NCBI RefSeq assembly: GCF_003573545.1
Contig: NZ_QWET01000008.1
Coordinates: forward strand, 1 to 64,000
Origin: Mariniphaga sediminis
Lineage (GTDB): Bacteria; Bacteroidota; Bacteroidia; Bacteroidales; Prolixibacteraceae
DNA: 64,000 nucleotides
Direction: 5' to 3'
Made by a program: the position numbers and the translations under genes. The notes under the pieces are model-generated. The model ran no database searches, was not told the DNA's origin, and was given only the letters and a program-made list of their open reading frames with translations. Shown one piece after another: positions 45,499 to 54,693 of the stretch. Every line of letters starts with the position of its first letter. The stretch's first letter is position 1.

Positions 45499-46371
45499 CT
45501 ATTTCAGATACTTTCTTTTTTCCCGGTTCGACATTTCCAAGCCCCTGATTTCTTCCGGGTGAGCCACCGAATATTTTTGCGATGAAAGCAACAATCCCGT
45601 TTCATTTTCGCCGGTTACAAACTGAGGAATAACAAAGCGTAGTTTATCCGAATCCAGGCTATGCTGAAAAATCAGTAAAATAAGCCCGGTAGTTTGCGGA
45701 GCCACCACACCGAGTGGTTGTCCCGCAAATACTTTCTCCCCTACTTTTAATTTTTTGTTGTTATCCACCACATTGCGGTAACAAATCAAGGTTCCGTCCG
45801 GCTGAAGCAGCGTCACCGAATTATTCCAGGTATGATACCAGATTTTCGGATCACCGGAACGTTCTTTGCCAACAATTTCCACTACAATTCCATTACGACC
45901 CGCAAAAACCGGCTGTCCCGGCCTTGCTTTAAATCCAACAGCGTTCCACGACTCCGGCTCTTCTGATCCCCAAAAACCGGCCAGGCTTTTCACATCAAAA
46001 ACCGAAACGGTTTCTCCCGGAGCCAAAGGAATCAGGTAGGGAAAATCGAGATCGGCAAGCGACATAGGATTTGAGCGAAACGTTTTTATCTGGTAGTTAA
46101 ACCGGGGCACTTCGGCTTCGGGGTGACGCTGCAAAGTAAACAGCGTATTGAATCCCGGCTCAAGCAACTTAATGTAAGGCAGGGGTTCATTAAAAGTAGT
46201 ATTTTCCAAATCGGCAAAATCCACATTTAAAAAAAGCGGGGCGAGGGTATTGTTATACGCAACAAAGTCCACGTCTCCCACGCTGTTGTAATTAGCCTGC
46301 ACTTCCGCTAACTGGGCTTTTGTTGCGGAAAAGATGAAAAGAAACACAAAAAATAAAACGATCCTGCTCAT
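45499..46371 (-). CDS. Secreted M23-like (lysostaphin-fold) protein, apparently degenerate
   Basis: This 290-residue protein has a signal peptide ending at ATKAQ (about 19). The last half contains a duplicated-hybrid-motif region: PGQPVFAGRNGIVVEIVG, NSVTLLQPDGTLICYRNV and KVGEKVFAGQPLGVV. These align with M23 peptidases, but the expected metal-binding His in the HxDGxxxxYxH region and the HxH pair are not seen. It may bind peptidoglycan without cutting it, or be a structural periplasmic protein. It is transcribed alone. Confidence 0.68.
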   Translation of the reverse strand: MSRIVLFFVFLFIFSATKAQLAEVQANYNSVGDVDFVAYNNTLAPLFLNVDFADLENTTFNEPLPYIKLLEPGFNTLFTLQRHPEAEVPRFNYQIKTFRSNPMSLADLDFPYLIPLAPGETVSVFDVKSLAGFWGSEEPESWNAVGFKARPGQPVFAGRNGIVVEIVGKERSGDPKIWYHTWNNSVTLLQPDGTLICYRNVVDNNKKLKVGEKVFAGQPLGVVAPQTTGLILLIFQHSLDSDKLRFVIPQFVTGENETGLLLSSQKYSVAHPEEIRGLEMSNREKRKYLK

Positions 46372-46605
46372 GTTGCTGTTTTAGAAAATTCAATCATTTG
46401 TAATGACAAAGGTATGAAACAAAACTTCAGAACATACACTCCTTTGCTTCGACGATTTGGGCACTTTCCAATGAAAATAAAACGAAGCGTCCCGAAATTA
46501 TTACATCATAAAAATATGAAATATGTCTTATAACTGACTCAGCTCTTTCTGTTTTAATTCATCCTGAAATAGTATCTTTAGCGAAAATATCGAAATAAAA
46601 ACAAT

Positions 46606-47778
46606 ATGAAAGCACTTCTTTTATTGTTAATTACCTCTTTCCTGTTTACTCCACCGTTAGTTTCACAGGAGAATGAAAAAAAGGTTCAGGGCATCGGTCA
46701 TCTTTACTCAGAAGACGAAGCGAAATTAGTAATAACTCAGCAAAAAAAAGAATATCAAACAGAGCAGGAATGGCTTCACCGGGCGGAAATCATCCGGCAG
46801 GGAATATGGCAGGGAACCGGCCTTGATCCGTTGCCTGCAAAAACTCCGTTAAAACCGCGTTTCACCCGGGAACGAAAATATGACGGCTATTCCGTACAAA
46901 ATGTAGCCATTGAAAGTTTGCCCGGGGTATTTGTTACAGGCAGCTTGTACTTACCAGAAAACCGCAACAATAAAATGCCCGGAATATTAAGCGCCCACGG
47001 GCACTGGTCGAAACGTGAAGACTACGGACGTTACCGCAATGATGCGCAGATACGGTGCGCCGCCCTGGCGCGGATGGGGGCAATCGTTTTTTCTTATGAC
47101 ATGGTGGGTTACGGAGAAATGGCCGACTGGGGCTGGGAACACAAACATCCGGACGCTTTGAAACAGCAGTTATGGAATAGCATCCGGGCGCTCGATTTTA
47201 TATTGTCTTTGGAAAATGTCGATCCGGAACGTATTGCCATCACAGGCGCTTCGGGTGGGGGAACCCAAACATTTTTGCTTACTGCTGTTGACGACCGCAT
47301 AAAAGTTTCGGTTCCGGTGGTGCAGGTTTCCGCCCATTTTTTTGGTGGCTGTGTATGCGAGAGTGGGATGCCCATTCATAAAAGCGACCATCACCAAACC
47401 AACAACGTGGAAATTGCCGCACTGGCAGCTCCGCGACCGATGCTACTTGTTTCTGATGGCGACGACTGGACCAAAAATACACCCGAGGTAGAATTTCCCC
47501 ACATTCAATACATCTACAACCTGATGGGAGTAAAAAACAACGTCAAAAACGTTCATTTGCCGGAAGAAGGGCACGGTTATGAATTACCAAAAAGAAAAGC
47601 CGTTTATCCTTTCCTTGCCAGGCATTTAAATCTTGATTTGACTGCAATACTTGACGAAAACGGGGAAATTAACGAAAAAGGGATTGTTATTGAACCGTAT
47701 GAGAAAATGAACGTTTTTTCAACTTCCAATCCGCGCCCCGGTTATGCAGTGCTTACAAACGACGATGTAAAATGGTAA
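46606..47778 (+). CDS. Secreted alpha/beta hydrolase (acetylxylan-esterase-like)
   Basis: This 390-residue protein has a signal peptide ending near LVSQE (residue 21). Its alpha/beta hydrolase core has the nucleophile elbow ITGASGGGTQ (Ser216), a GILSAHGHWSKREDYG strand-loop and the terminal His in PEEGHGYELP. The extra N-terminal segment WLHRAEIIRQGIWQGTGLDP is typical of carbohydrate esterase-like Bacteroidota proteins. Deacylation of polysaccharides is a fair guess; no glycan cluster adjoins it. A -7-like TATCTTTA lies about 30 bp upstream. Confidence 0.75.
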   Translation: MKALLLLLITSFLFTPPLVSQENEKKVQGIGHLYSEDEAKLVITQQKKEYQTEQEWLHRAEIIRQGIWQGTGLDPLPAKTPLKPRFTRERKYDGYSVQNVAIESLPGVFVTGSLYLPENRNNKMPGILSAHGHWSKREDYGRYRNDAQIRCAALARMGAIVFSYDMVGYGEMADWGWEHKHPDALKQQLWNSIRALDFILSLENVDPERIAITGASGGGTQTFLLTAVDDRIKVSVPVVQVSAHFFGGCVCESGMPIHKSDHHQTNNVEIAALAAPRPMLLVSDGDDWTKNTPEVEFPHIQYIYNLMGVKNNVKNVHLPEEGHGYELPKRKAVYPFLARHLNLDLTAILDENGEINEKGIVIEPYEKMNVFSTSNPRPGYAVLTNDDVKW

Positions 47779-47919
47779 AAACAAAAACACTAGTTTCTGA
47801 AACAAATTTTAACCAGTGGGTTTAAACGAATGAAGAACAAATTTCGATTTTTGCAGCTGTTGAAACAATTAAATAAATTTTATACGTTAATATTGTAGCT
47901 CGAAGAATCGCAAAATTAT

Positions 47920-49248
47920 ATGAAGAATAAAAGCAACATCACCTTACTCGTTTTTATCCTGTTCCTGCTGAACCTGCCTCTGGCAAAGGCGCAATTAACC
48001 GCTCCGGGATCAAATAGTACTATAGAAACAGAATATCCGGCTTCCCCGGAAACCGACAGCATTTTTATTTTCTGTACCGAAAGTGAAATGCCGGCGGTGG
48101 GTGAATTACGGGCACAAACTTCGCTGACAGGCACCAAAACTTTTCTTTGGGAAAAATACAATCCCGAAACGTCTGCTTATGAATTTCACTTTTCAGAAAG
48201 TTCCGAAGGAGCAGAATCTACTATATCTTCGCTGGAGGATGGCGGTTACCGGGTTACCGTTACCCAGGGTGAAACCACTGAAATTAGCCGGGCATGGGTT
48301 TTTAACAACTGGCTCTCAGCCGATGCCAGTATTCCGGATTCGCTTTCCACATGCACTTCGTTTAAAATGTTTGGAACCTTTCTTTCCGCGCCCCTGGGTT
48401 ACTATGACCCGGCAAACAATACCGAGCTGGAAGTATTCAAAGACCTGAAAATGGAATGGAAAACAGGAGAGACGACTATCGCAACAGTTCAAAATCCGCA
48501 AATTTTCGACCCACCTGCCATTGACACAGAATATACATTCAGGGTGTACGATCGCCTGGGCTGTGAAAGCACCGCTATCATTACCTATGACTCAAAGGTA
48601 ACCAAAGCAAAATTCAGCGTCGATTTTGGAGAACAAAACGATAACAAAGATAAACTTGAAGCGCCTTTAACTGTCAACTTCATCAATGAATCGGAAAACA
48701 GTGACCCCGGCCAGTATGAATGGTTTTTCTTCCGCGATTTAGATGAGATAAAAGAGGAAGGAGAGAACAGCCAGCAACCCATTGACAGTATTATGATAGT
48801 CGCTTACGACGAAAACCCGGTTTACACCTATGAAAATACCGGCTCCTATATGGTAAAACTCGTTTCGAAAAACGTTTCGGAATTCCATACCTGCGTAGAC
48901 ACATTCTACATGCCGGAATATATTGTCATTGAGCCGTCGTTCATTGAGGCGCCTAACTTTTTCTCACCTGACGGTGACGGCAACAACGATGAGTTTGTTG
49001 TGCTTTTCCGGTCAATGCAAAGTATCAAAATCCAAATTTTCAACCGGTGGGGAAAACGTATTCACTTCTATAAAAACAATGATGTCCGTGGTTTTGGGAA
49101 CTCGTACCCCGCCTCTGTCTGGGATGGCAAACTCGGAAACCGTTACGCGAGCCCCGGCGTCTATTATTATGTGGCGGAAGGGATTGGCCGAGACGGAGAA
49201 GCTCAAAAAGGGAAAGGGTTCTTTCATCTTTTCAGGGGGAAAGATTAA
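47920..49248 (+). CDS. T9SS type B cargo protein with gliding-motility-associated C-terminal domain
   Basis: This 442-residue protein has a signal peptide ending at LAKAQ (about 25). Ig-like/PKD-type beta domains follow, including a PKD-like segment (VNFINESENSDPGQYEWFFF). The last 95 residues form the gliding-motility C-terminal domain: PNFFSPDGDGNNDEFVV, IQIFNRWGKRIHFYKN and YYYVAEGIG. This is the type B sorting signal for type IX secretion (CHU_C). The protein is therefore exported to the cell surface; its binding partner is unknown. Its stop overlaps the convergent kinase gene by 4 bp. Confidence 0.88.
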   Translation: MKNKSNITLLVFILFLLNLPLAKAQLTAPGSNSTIETEYPASPETDSIFIFCTESEMPAVGELRAQTSLTGTKTFLWEKYNPETSAYEFHFSESSEGAESTISSLEDGGYRVTVTQGETTEISRAWVFNNWLSADASIPDSLSTCTSFKMFGTFLSAPLGYYDPANNTELEVFKDLKMEWKTGETTIATVQNPQIFDPPAIDTEYTFRVYDRLGCESTAIITYDSKVTKAKFSVDFGEQNDNKDKLEAPLTVNFINESENSDPGQYEWFFFRDLDEIKEEGENSQQPIDSIMIVAYDENPVYTYENTGSYMVKLVSKNVSEFHTCVDTFYMPEYIVIEPSFIEAPNFFSPDGDGNNDEFVVLFRSMQSIKIQIFNRWGKRIHFYKNNDVRGFGNSYPASVWDGKLGNRYASPGVYYYVAEGIGRDGEAQKGKGFFHLFRGKD

Positions 49249-50204
49249 ATCTGTTTTGCAGGTTCAAATTTCATCGAAAACCAGAATGTACTCCCTTTTC
49301 CCGGCTCCGATTCAAGCCAGATTTTTCCACCCAACAGAGCGGCGTAAGCTCTGGCAATCGATAATCCCAATCCCGAGCCTTCGTAAGGTTTTGTAATGGA
49401 TAAATCGGCCTGGGTAAACCGCTCAAAGATGGCATCCTGCCTGTCGGAAGGAATTCCGATTCCGGAATCTTTCACATAAAAAACAATGGCACCGTCCAGA
49501 AAGTTACATCCAAATTCGACAAACCCTTCGTGTGTAAATTTGAATGCATTTTTAATAATATTTATCAGAACGGATTCCAGTTTTATTTTATCGGTATGCA
49601 CAATGGCTTTCTCTCCCAAAATCCCATTTTTCAACACAAAAGACAAGCCTTTCTCTTCGGCTATCGGCTTAAAAAAACCATAAAGGTAACTGATTGATTC
49701 ATTTAAGTCCACGTCATCTCGATGCAAAACAGCTTCCTCCGATTCAATTTTGGAAATTTCAATAATGTCGTTAATGGTGTCAAGTAGTCTGAGGGCGCTC
49801 TTCTTTACATATCCGAGGTACAATGCCCGTTGTTCCGCGGTAAGATTCGGTTCTTCAAGTAGCCTGACAAATCCAAGAATCCCGTTCATGGGGGTACGAA
49901 TCTCATGACTCATATTGGCCAGAAACACCGATTTCAGGCGATCGCTTTCTTCGGCTATTTCCTTTGACTTCCGAAGATGTTTTTTTATAAACTTCTGCTG
50001 TTTCGAATACCTTCTCGACAACATAAAAATTACAAGGCTACTAATCAGGACAAAAATAATTCCTTTGGCAGACTGCATTTGGGTCCAGCTCATTATGCTC
50101 TCCGAAGCATTTTCCAGTAGAAAGTCGGTAATAATAATCCACCCAATCCCAAGGACAAGGTAGGTCAGGGTGATTCGAGTTTCAAAATTCCATTTCTTCT
50201 TCAT
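49245..50204 (-). CDS. Membrane sensor histidine kinase
   Basis: This 319-residue kinase has two membrane helices (about 10-30 and 45-62) with only a short loop between, so it probably senses through the membrane or cytoplasm. The HisKA domain holds His100 in LANMSHEIRTPMNGILG. The HATPase domain has the N box (NIIKNAFKFTHEG), the G1 box (VKDSGIGIPSDR), the F box (IFERFTQAD) and the G2 box (YEGSGLGLSIARAYAALLGG). No receiver domain or response regulator is nearby, making it an orphan kinase. Confidence 0.9.
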   Translation of the reverse strand: MKKKWNFETRITLTYLVLGIGWIIITDFLLENASESIMSWTQMQSAKGIIFVLISSLVIFMLSRRYSKQQKFIKKHLRKSKEIAEESDRLKSVFLANMSHEIRTPMNGILGFVRLLEEPNLTAEQRALYLGYVKKSALRLLDTINDIIEISKIESEEAVLHRDDVDLNESISYLYGFFKPIAEEKGLSFVLKNGILGEKAIVHTDKIKLESVLINIIKNAFKFTHEGFVEFGCNFLDGAIVFYVKDSGIGIPSDRQDAIFERFTQADLSITKPYEGSGLGLSIARAYAALLGGKIWLESEPGKGSTFWFSMKFEPAKQI

Positions 50205-50463
50205 CCTTATGCGTGTTTATTTTAAAACGACACTGTGAAGGAGGAATTGCAAAATCGTTTCTTTCTTCAAAAATCTGCCAATCATCTGATTAAGACCCGC
50301 AGCATGTGTAAATGTAACGAAATAATTTCACTTTTACAATCCGCATACATCAGGTAACACCTTCATTTCAGAAGGGATTTTGACTCGTTTGACAGTGATT
50401 ACAACGTCATATTTCCGGGGTACAACTTAAATACAAACCTCAAAAAAAGGCGGGGTAGTTAAT

Positions 50464-51027
50464 TCATTTCCATTGAACCTTTTCGGAAACCGGACCTCTG
50501 CCAGGAGAAGGATAATCCATAGCGATGTGCCCGACAAAAAAGAAACCAAGTAATTTTTGCCCCGTTCCTAAATTGAGATGCTGCTGAATAAGCGGCAAGA
50601 AAGGCGGGGTTGACCAAAAAGCGCCCAATTCCATCTGGGTAGCAGTTAACCACATATTTTGTACAGCCATTGAAACAGCAGCCACTTCTTCCCATTCAGA
50701 AATTCTCTCCCCGGCATCACGTTGCATAATAATAGCAATAGCCACAGGAGCCCGCATTAAATTATCCCTGAACTTTTCAGCTTTTTGCATGTTCACCAGC
50801 TCTCCGTTACTTTTCTCTTTCTCAAGCAGGTTAAATACCGATTCCGAAAGTCTTTGTTTGCTTTCTCCCTGAAAGACCCAAAATCGCCAGGGTTCTGTTT
50901 TTTTATGATTTGGCGCCCAGTTTGCATTCTCAAGAAGCGTTAAAATCAACTCCTTTTCCAACTCCTTTTTTGCCATGAAGCGGGGAGGCGTAGCCCTGCG
51001 TTTTTTTATAATATCTGAAATATCCAT
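50464..51027 (-). CDS. Nitroreductase-family flavoprotein
   Basis: This 187-residue FMN-dependent NAD(P)H oxidoreductase fold protein has the opening DISDIIKKRRATPPRFM and the LLENANWAPNHKKTEPWRFW FMN-binding block. AAVSMAVQNMWLTATQMELG and KLLGFFFVGHIAM follow. Substrates may be nitroaromatics, quinones or enones. It follows the arginase-family gene with a 2-bp gap, so the two form an operon. Confidence 0.88.
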   Translation of the reverse strand: MDISDIIKKRRATPPRFMAKKELEKELILTLLENANWAPNHKKTEPWRFWVFQGESKQRLSESVFNLLEKEKSNGELVNMQKAEKFRDNLMRAPVAIAIIMQRDAGERISEWEEVAAVSMAVQNMWLTATQMELGAFWSTPPFLPLIQQHLNLGTGQKLLGFFFVGHIAMDYPSPGRGPVSEKVQWK

Positions 51028-51029
51028 GT

Positions 51030-52079
51030 TTAAATTAATCTTTGAGATTTTCCTGACAGGTTACAAAGTTTATATATAATCCGGGCAGCAACATTGGCAT
51101 CCCATTCACTATTTCCGGTTTCGCACACGTCAAACCCAATGATTTCTCTTCCGCTTTCTACCACTTTTTTCAGTAGAAATACAGCCTCCGAAAAATCCAG
51201 GCCACCAGGAACAGGCGTACCGGTATTTGGGCAAAGTTTCGCATCAAGCCCGTCAATATCAAAACTGACATAAACCCGTTCAGGCAACTGTTCCACTATC
51301 TTTTCGCATTGTGCATTCCAATTCATTCCGCCAAAACGGTTTTCTTTCAGTTGCTGATCGAAAAACACCGTTACCCGATTGCCTTCTGCATCCGCTTTTT
51401 CCACCTCTTCCTCACAATAATCACGAATCCCCACCTGTACCAGTTTTGAAACGGCACGTTCTTTTAATACATTATAAAAAATGGAAGCATGGGAGAACGT
51501 AAAACCTTCGTAAGAATGACGCAGATCGAGATGGGCATCCACCTGCAGGATTCCATAATCACGATGTTTTTCACCTAAAGCTTTCAACAAACCAAGCGGC
51601 ACACTGTGATCGCCCCCAACAATTCCGACCAGTTTCCCCGCATCCAGTATTTTTTTCGATTGCTGATACACCCAATTGTTCATTTTTTCGCATTGCTCAT
51701 TCACTTCATCCAGTGTTTTCCTCATCAATGCATTATCGGAAACCTCCCCTCCTTCTTCCACAAAATTAATGTAACCGGAAGCTTTATCACGCAGTTGGTT
51801 TCTGGTTGCCAGCATCTCCGGGTCCAAAGGACGCATAAAGATACCCAGCTTCCATGCCTCGGGAATATCGGGGTCAAACAAGTCGAGCTGGACCGAAGTC
51901 TCAAGAATAGCCTGTGGCCCAAAAGCGGTGCCCTCTCCGTAGGAGACAGTCACATCCCACGGAACAGGAAGCAGTATAATACGGGCTGTTGCTTCGGAAA
52001 AAGGCAACCCGATAAAGTTTCCGTTTTTCAGTCCTACCCCGCTGGGGTTAAATTCCGGTATTTGTGCTGTGCTGTTCAT
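51030..52079 (-). CDS. Agmatinase/arginase-family ureohydrolase
   Basis: This 349-residue dimanganese enzyme has His in GIVGGDHSVPLG, an Asp-His-Asp set in LQVDAHLDLRHSY, and two Asp in VSFDIDGLDAKLCPNTGTPV. Agmatinase (agmatine to putrescine and urea) is favoured because the divergent neighbours encode the carboxyspermidine-type polyamine pathway. Arginase or formiminoglutamase activity remains possible. It is longer than E. coli SpeB, as in other Bacteroidota members. Confidence 0.85.
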   Translation of the reverse strand: MNSTAQIPEFNPSGVGLKNGNFIGLPFSEATARIILLPVPWDVTVSYGEGTAFGPQAILETSVQLDLFDPDIPEAWKLGIFMRPLDPEMLATRNQLRDKASGYINFVEEGGEVSDNALMRKTLDEVNEQCEKMNNWVYQQSKKILDAGKLVGIVGGDHSVPLGLLKALGEKHRDYGILQVDAHLDLRHSYEGFTFSHASIFYNVLKERAVSKLVQVGIRDYCEEEVEKADAEGNRVTVFFDQQLKENRFGGMNWNAQCEKIVEQLPERVYVSFDIDGLDAKLCPNTGTPVPGGLDFSEAVFLLKKVVESGREIIGFDVCETGNSEWDANVAARIIYKLCNLSGKSQRLI

Positions 52080-52190
52080 TAAAAAATGTTTATTTTGCCT
52101 TATTAAAAATACAATGATCCGGGTGCGAAAATATCACCAATCATTGATATAACAGTATGTTTTTACAAGTTATTAAAAATAAACAATAAA

Positions 52191-53384
52191 ATGAGCAAAG
52201 TACTGATTATCGGAGCCGGGGGAGTTGGCCGCGTTGTCGCAAGCAAATGTGCTGACAACCCGGAAGTTTTTACTGAAATTATGCTGGCAAGCCGCACGCT
52301 TTCAAAGTGTGAAGCCATAGCAAGGGAAGTGGGTAAAGGCCGAATTCAAACCGCACAGGTGAACGCCGACAACGTAGCGGAGGTAGTAGCACTCATTAAC
52401 CGGTTCAAACCCGGGCTGGTTATCAATGTTGCATTACCCTACCAGGATTTGCCCATTATGGATGCCTGCCTTGAAACAGGCGTGAACTACCTCGACACCG
52501 CCAATTACGAGCCCAAAGAGGAAGCTAAATTCGAATACAGCTGGCAGTGGGCCTACCACGACCGTTTTAAGGAAAAGGGAATTATGGCCGTGCTGGGTTG
52601 CGGATTCGACCCAGGCGTGACGAGCATTTATACGGCCTACGCTGCCAAACATCATTTTGATGAAATGCATGCGCTTGACATTGTAGACTGCAATGCCGGC
52701 GACCACGGAAAAGCATTTGCCACCAACTTCAATCCTGAAATCAACATTCGGGAAATTACCCAAAAAGGGAAGTACTGGGAAAACGGAAAATGGGTTGAAA
52801 CCGAACCGCACGAAATCAAAAAAGTGCTAAACTATCCTGAAATCGGACCACGCGATTCATACCTCATTTTCCACGAAGAACTGGAATCGTTGGTAAAAAA
52901 CTTTCCTACGTTGAAACGGGCGCGGTTCTGGATGACTTTTGGACAGGAATACCTTACCCACCTCAGGGTGATTCAAAATATTGGGATGGCGCGCATTGAT
53001 CCCGTAAAATACAAAGGAGTGGATGTAATTCCACTGGAGTTCCTGAAGTATGTACTTCCCGACCCGGGCGAACTGGGAGAAAACTATGTGGGAGAAACGT
53101 CGATTGGCTGCCGCATTAAAGGCATCAAAGACGGCCAGGAAAAAACATACTACGTTTGGAATAACTGCAGCCATGAAAAGGCATACGAAGAAACCGGCAC
53201 ACAGGCAGTTTCATATACTACCGGCGTTCCGGCCATGCTCGGTGCCATGATGGTGCTTACCGGAAAATGGAATGGGAAAGGGGTATTCAACGTGGAACAA
53301 TTCGATCCTGATCCGTTTATGGAAAAAATCGGAGAATACGGACTGCCCTGGAATGAAGCGGTAAATGTTGATTTGGAATTGTAA
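52191..53384 (+). CDS. Carboxynorspermidine/carboxyspermidine synthase (saccharopine dehydrogenase family)
   Basis: This 397-residue NADPH enzyme is expected to condense putrescine or diaminopropane with aspartate semialdehyde to a carboxylated polyamine. An N-terminal Rossmann motif (VLIIGAGGVGRVVASKC), LVINVALPYQDLPIMDACLE and YLDTANYE are typical of LYS9-type CANSDH. The C-terminal part has YYVWNNCSHEKAYEETGTQAVSYTTG, written here in pieces because of length: YYVWNNCSHEKAYEE and AVSYTTGVPAMLG. nspC follows 11 bp downstream, confirming the pathway. Confidence 0.92.
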   Translation: MSKVLIIGAGGVGRVVASKCADNPEVFTEIMLASRTLSKCEAIAREVGKGRIQTAQVNADNVAEVVALINRFKPGLVINVALPYQDLPIMDACLETGVNYLDTANYEPKEEAKFEYSWQWAYHDRFKEKGIMAVLGCGFDPGVTSIYTAYAAKHHFDEMHALDIVDCNAGDHGKAFATNFNPEINIREITQKGKYWENGKWVETEPHEIKKVLNYPEIGPRDSYLIFHEELESLVKNFPTLKRARFWMTFGQEYLTHLRVIQNIGMARIDPVKYKGVDVIPLEFLKYVLPDPGELGENYVGETSIGCRIKGIKDGQEKTYYVWNNCSHEKAYEETGTQAVSYTTGVPAMLGAMMVLTGKWNGKGVFNVEQFDPDPFMEKIGEYGLPWNEAVNVDLEL

Positions 53385-53395
53385 TTTTTTTTGAT

Positions 53396-54532
53396 TTGGA
53401 CTACTCAAAAATTCCTTCTCCTGCCTTTGTGCTCGATGAAAAATTACTCAGGAAAAACCTGGAACTCATCGATTGGGTGCAGAAAGAAGCTGGTATTGAG
53501 ATCATTCTTGCATTTAAAGGTTTTGCCATGTGGAGTGCGTTTCCGCTTGTGCGTCAATACCTGAAGGGAGCAACAGCCAGCTCACTGAATGAGGCCCGTC
53601 TTTGTTTTGAAGAGATGAAGACCCGTGCCCACATTTATTCTCCTGTGTACTTCGAAGAGGAGTTTGACGAACTATTGGGGTATGTGAGCCACATGGTATT
53701 TAATTCAGTCGGTCAGTTCAAAAAGTATTACGAAAAGACGCAACAGACAGATCACAAAATTTCCTGCGGAATTCGTGTAAATCCGGAATTTTCCGATGTG
53801 GAAACCGATTTATACAATCCCAGCGCAACCGGCTCACGACTAGGGGTAGGAAGTGCAGAATTTCCGGAAGACCTTCCGGAGGGGATTGAGGGCATTCACT
53901 TTCATGTTCTTTGTGAATCCGATTCATACAGTCTTGAAAAAGTACTGCAAAATCTGGAACAAAAATTCGGAAAACACCTTCATAAAGTAAAATGGGTGAA
54001 TATGGGAGGAGGGCACCTGATGACCCGGAAAGGTTATGATCATCAGCACCTGATTCAACTACTCAAAAATTTCCGTAAAAAATACAATGTACAGTTAATT
54101 CTGGAGCCTGGCAGCGCCATTGCCTGGGATACCGGCATCCTGGTTTCCACCGTTAAAGATGTGGTGGAACACGGCGGTATAAAAACGGCCATTCTTGATG
54201 TATCGTTTACAGCGCACATGCCTGATACCTTGGAAATGCCCTACCGTCCCGGTATTATTGGCGCTACAGAGCCAACAGAAAAAAGTCAGCACCTCTACCG
54301 CCTTGGCGGAGTAAGCTGCCTGGCCGGAGATTTTATGGAAGCTTATGATTTTGGCTGCGAACTGAAACCCGGGGATCGTATTGTTTTTAAAGATATGATT
54401 CATTATACCATGGTAAAAACGACCATGTTTAACGGAGTGAAACATCCGGCCATTGCAATCTGGACAGAAAACGACCAGCTAAAAATCGTGCGGGAATTTC
54501 AGTATGAAGACTTTAAGGGGAGGCTTTCGTAA
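53396..54532 (+). CDS. nspC: Carboxynorspermidine/carboxyspermidine decarboxylase
   Basis: This 378-residue PLP enzyme of the alanine-racemase/ODC fold decarboxylates the product of the preceding gene to norspermidine or spermidine. The N-terminus SKIPSPAFVLDEKLLRKNL, the PLP Lys in ILAFKGFAMWSAF, FHVLCESDSYSLE and KWVNMGGGHLMTRKGYD are typical. The start appears to be TTG at 53396, 11 bases after the previous stop; no ATG is available in frame near it, suggesting translational coupling. A strongly structured non-coding region follows. Confidence 0.93.
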   Translation: MDYSKIPSPAFVLDEKLLRKNLELIDWVQKEAGIEIILAFKGFAMWSAFPLVRQYLKGATASSLNEARLCFEEMKTRAHIYSPVYFEEEFDELLGYVSHMVFNSVGQFKKYYEKTQQTDHKISCGIRVNPEFSDVETDLYNPSATGSRLGVGSAEFPEDLPEGIEGIHFHVLCESDSYSLEKVLQNLEQKFGKHLHKVKWVNMGGGHLMTRKGYDHQHLIQLLKNFRKKYNVQLILEPGSAIAWDTGILVSTVKDVVEHGGIKTAILDVSFTAHMPDTLEMPYRPGIIGATEPTEKSQHLYRLGGVSCLAGDFMEAYDFGCELKPGDRIVFKDMIHYTMVKTTMFNGVKHPAIAIWTENDQLKIVREFQYEDFKGRLS

Positions 54533-54655
54533 TTTTTCCAACCTCTTTGGCATAACTTATTCCGCTTAAGTCAAGCAGAATAACCGGGACAAGTCTTTTC
54601 AACAATTGTTAATAACCCAGGTTGAAACATGGTGAATACAAACAGCGAAAAAAAC

Positions 54656-54687
54656 TTGACAGGTAATGTTATTTTGTGCTACTTTTG
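54656..54687 (+). promoter_or_regulatory. Near-perfect promoter of the candidate RNA gene
   Basis: TTGACA (54656-54661) and TACTTTTG (54680-54687) match the Bacteroidota -33/-7 consensus, with 21 bases between TTG and TA. Predicted transcription start is near 54691-54695, exactly where the first long-range RNA helix begins. The stretch 54533-54655 before it holds no gene. Confidence 0.8.
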
Positions 54688-54693
54688 ATTCTA

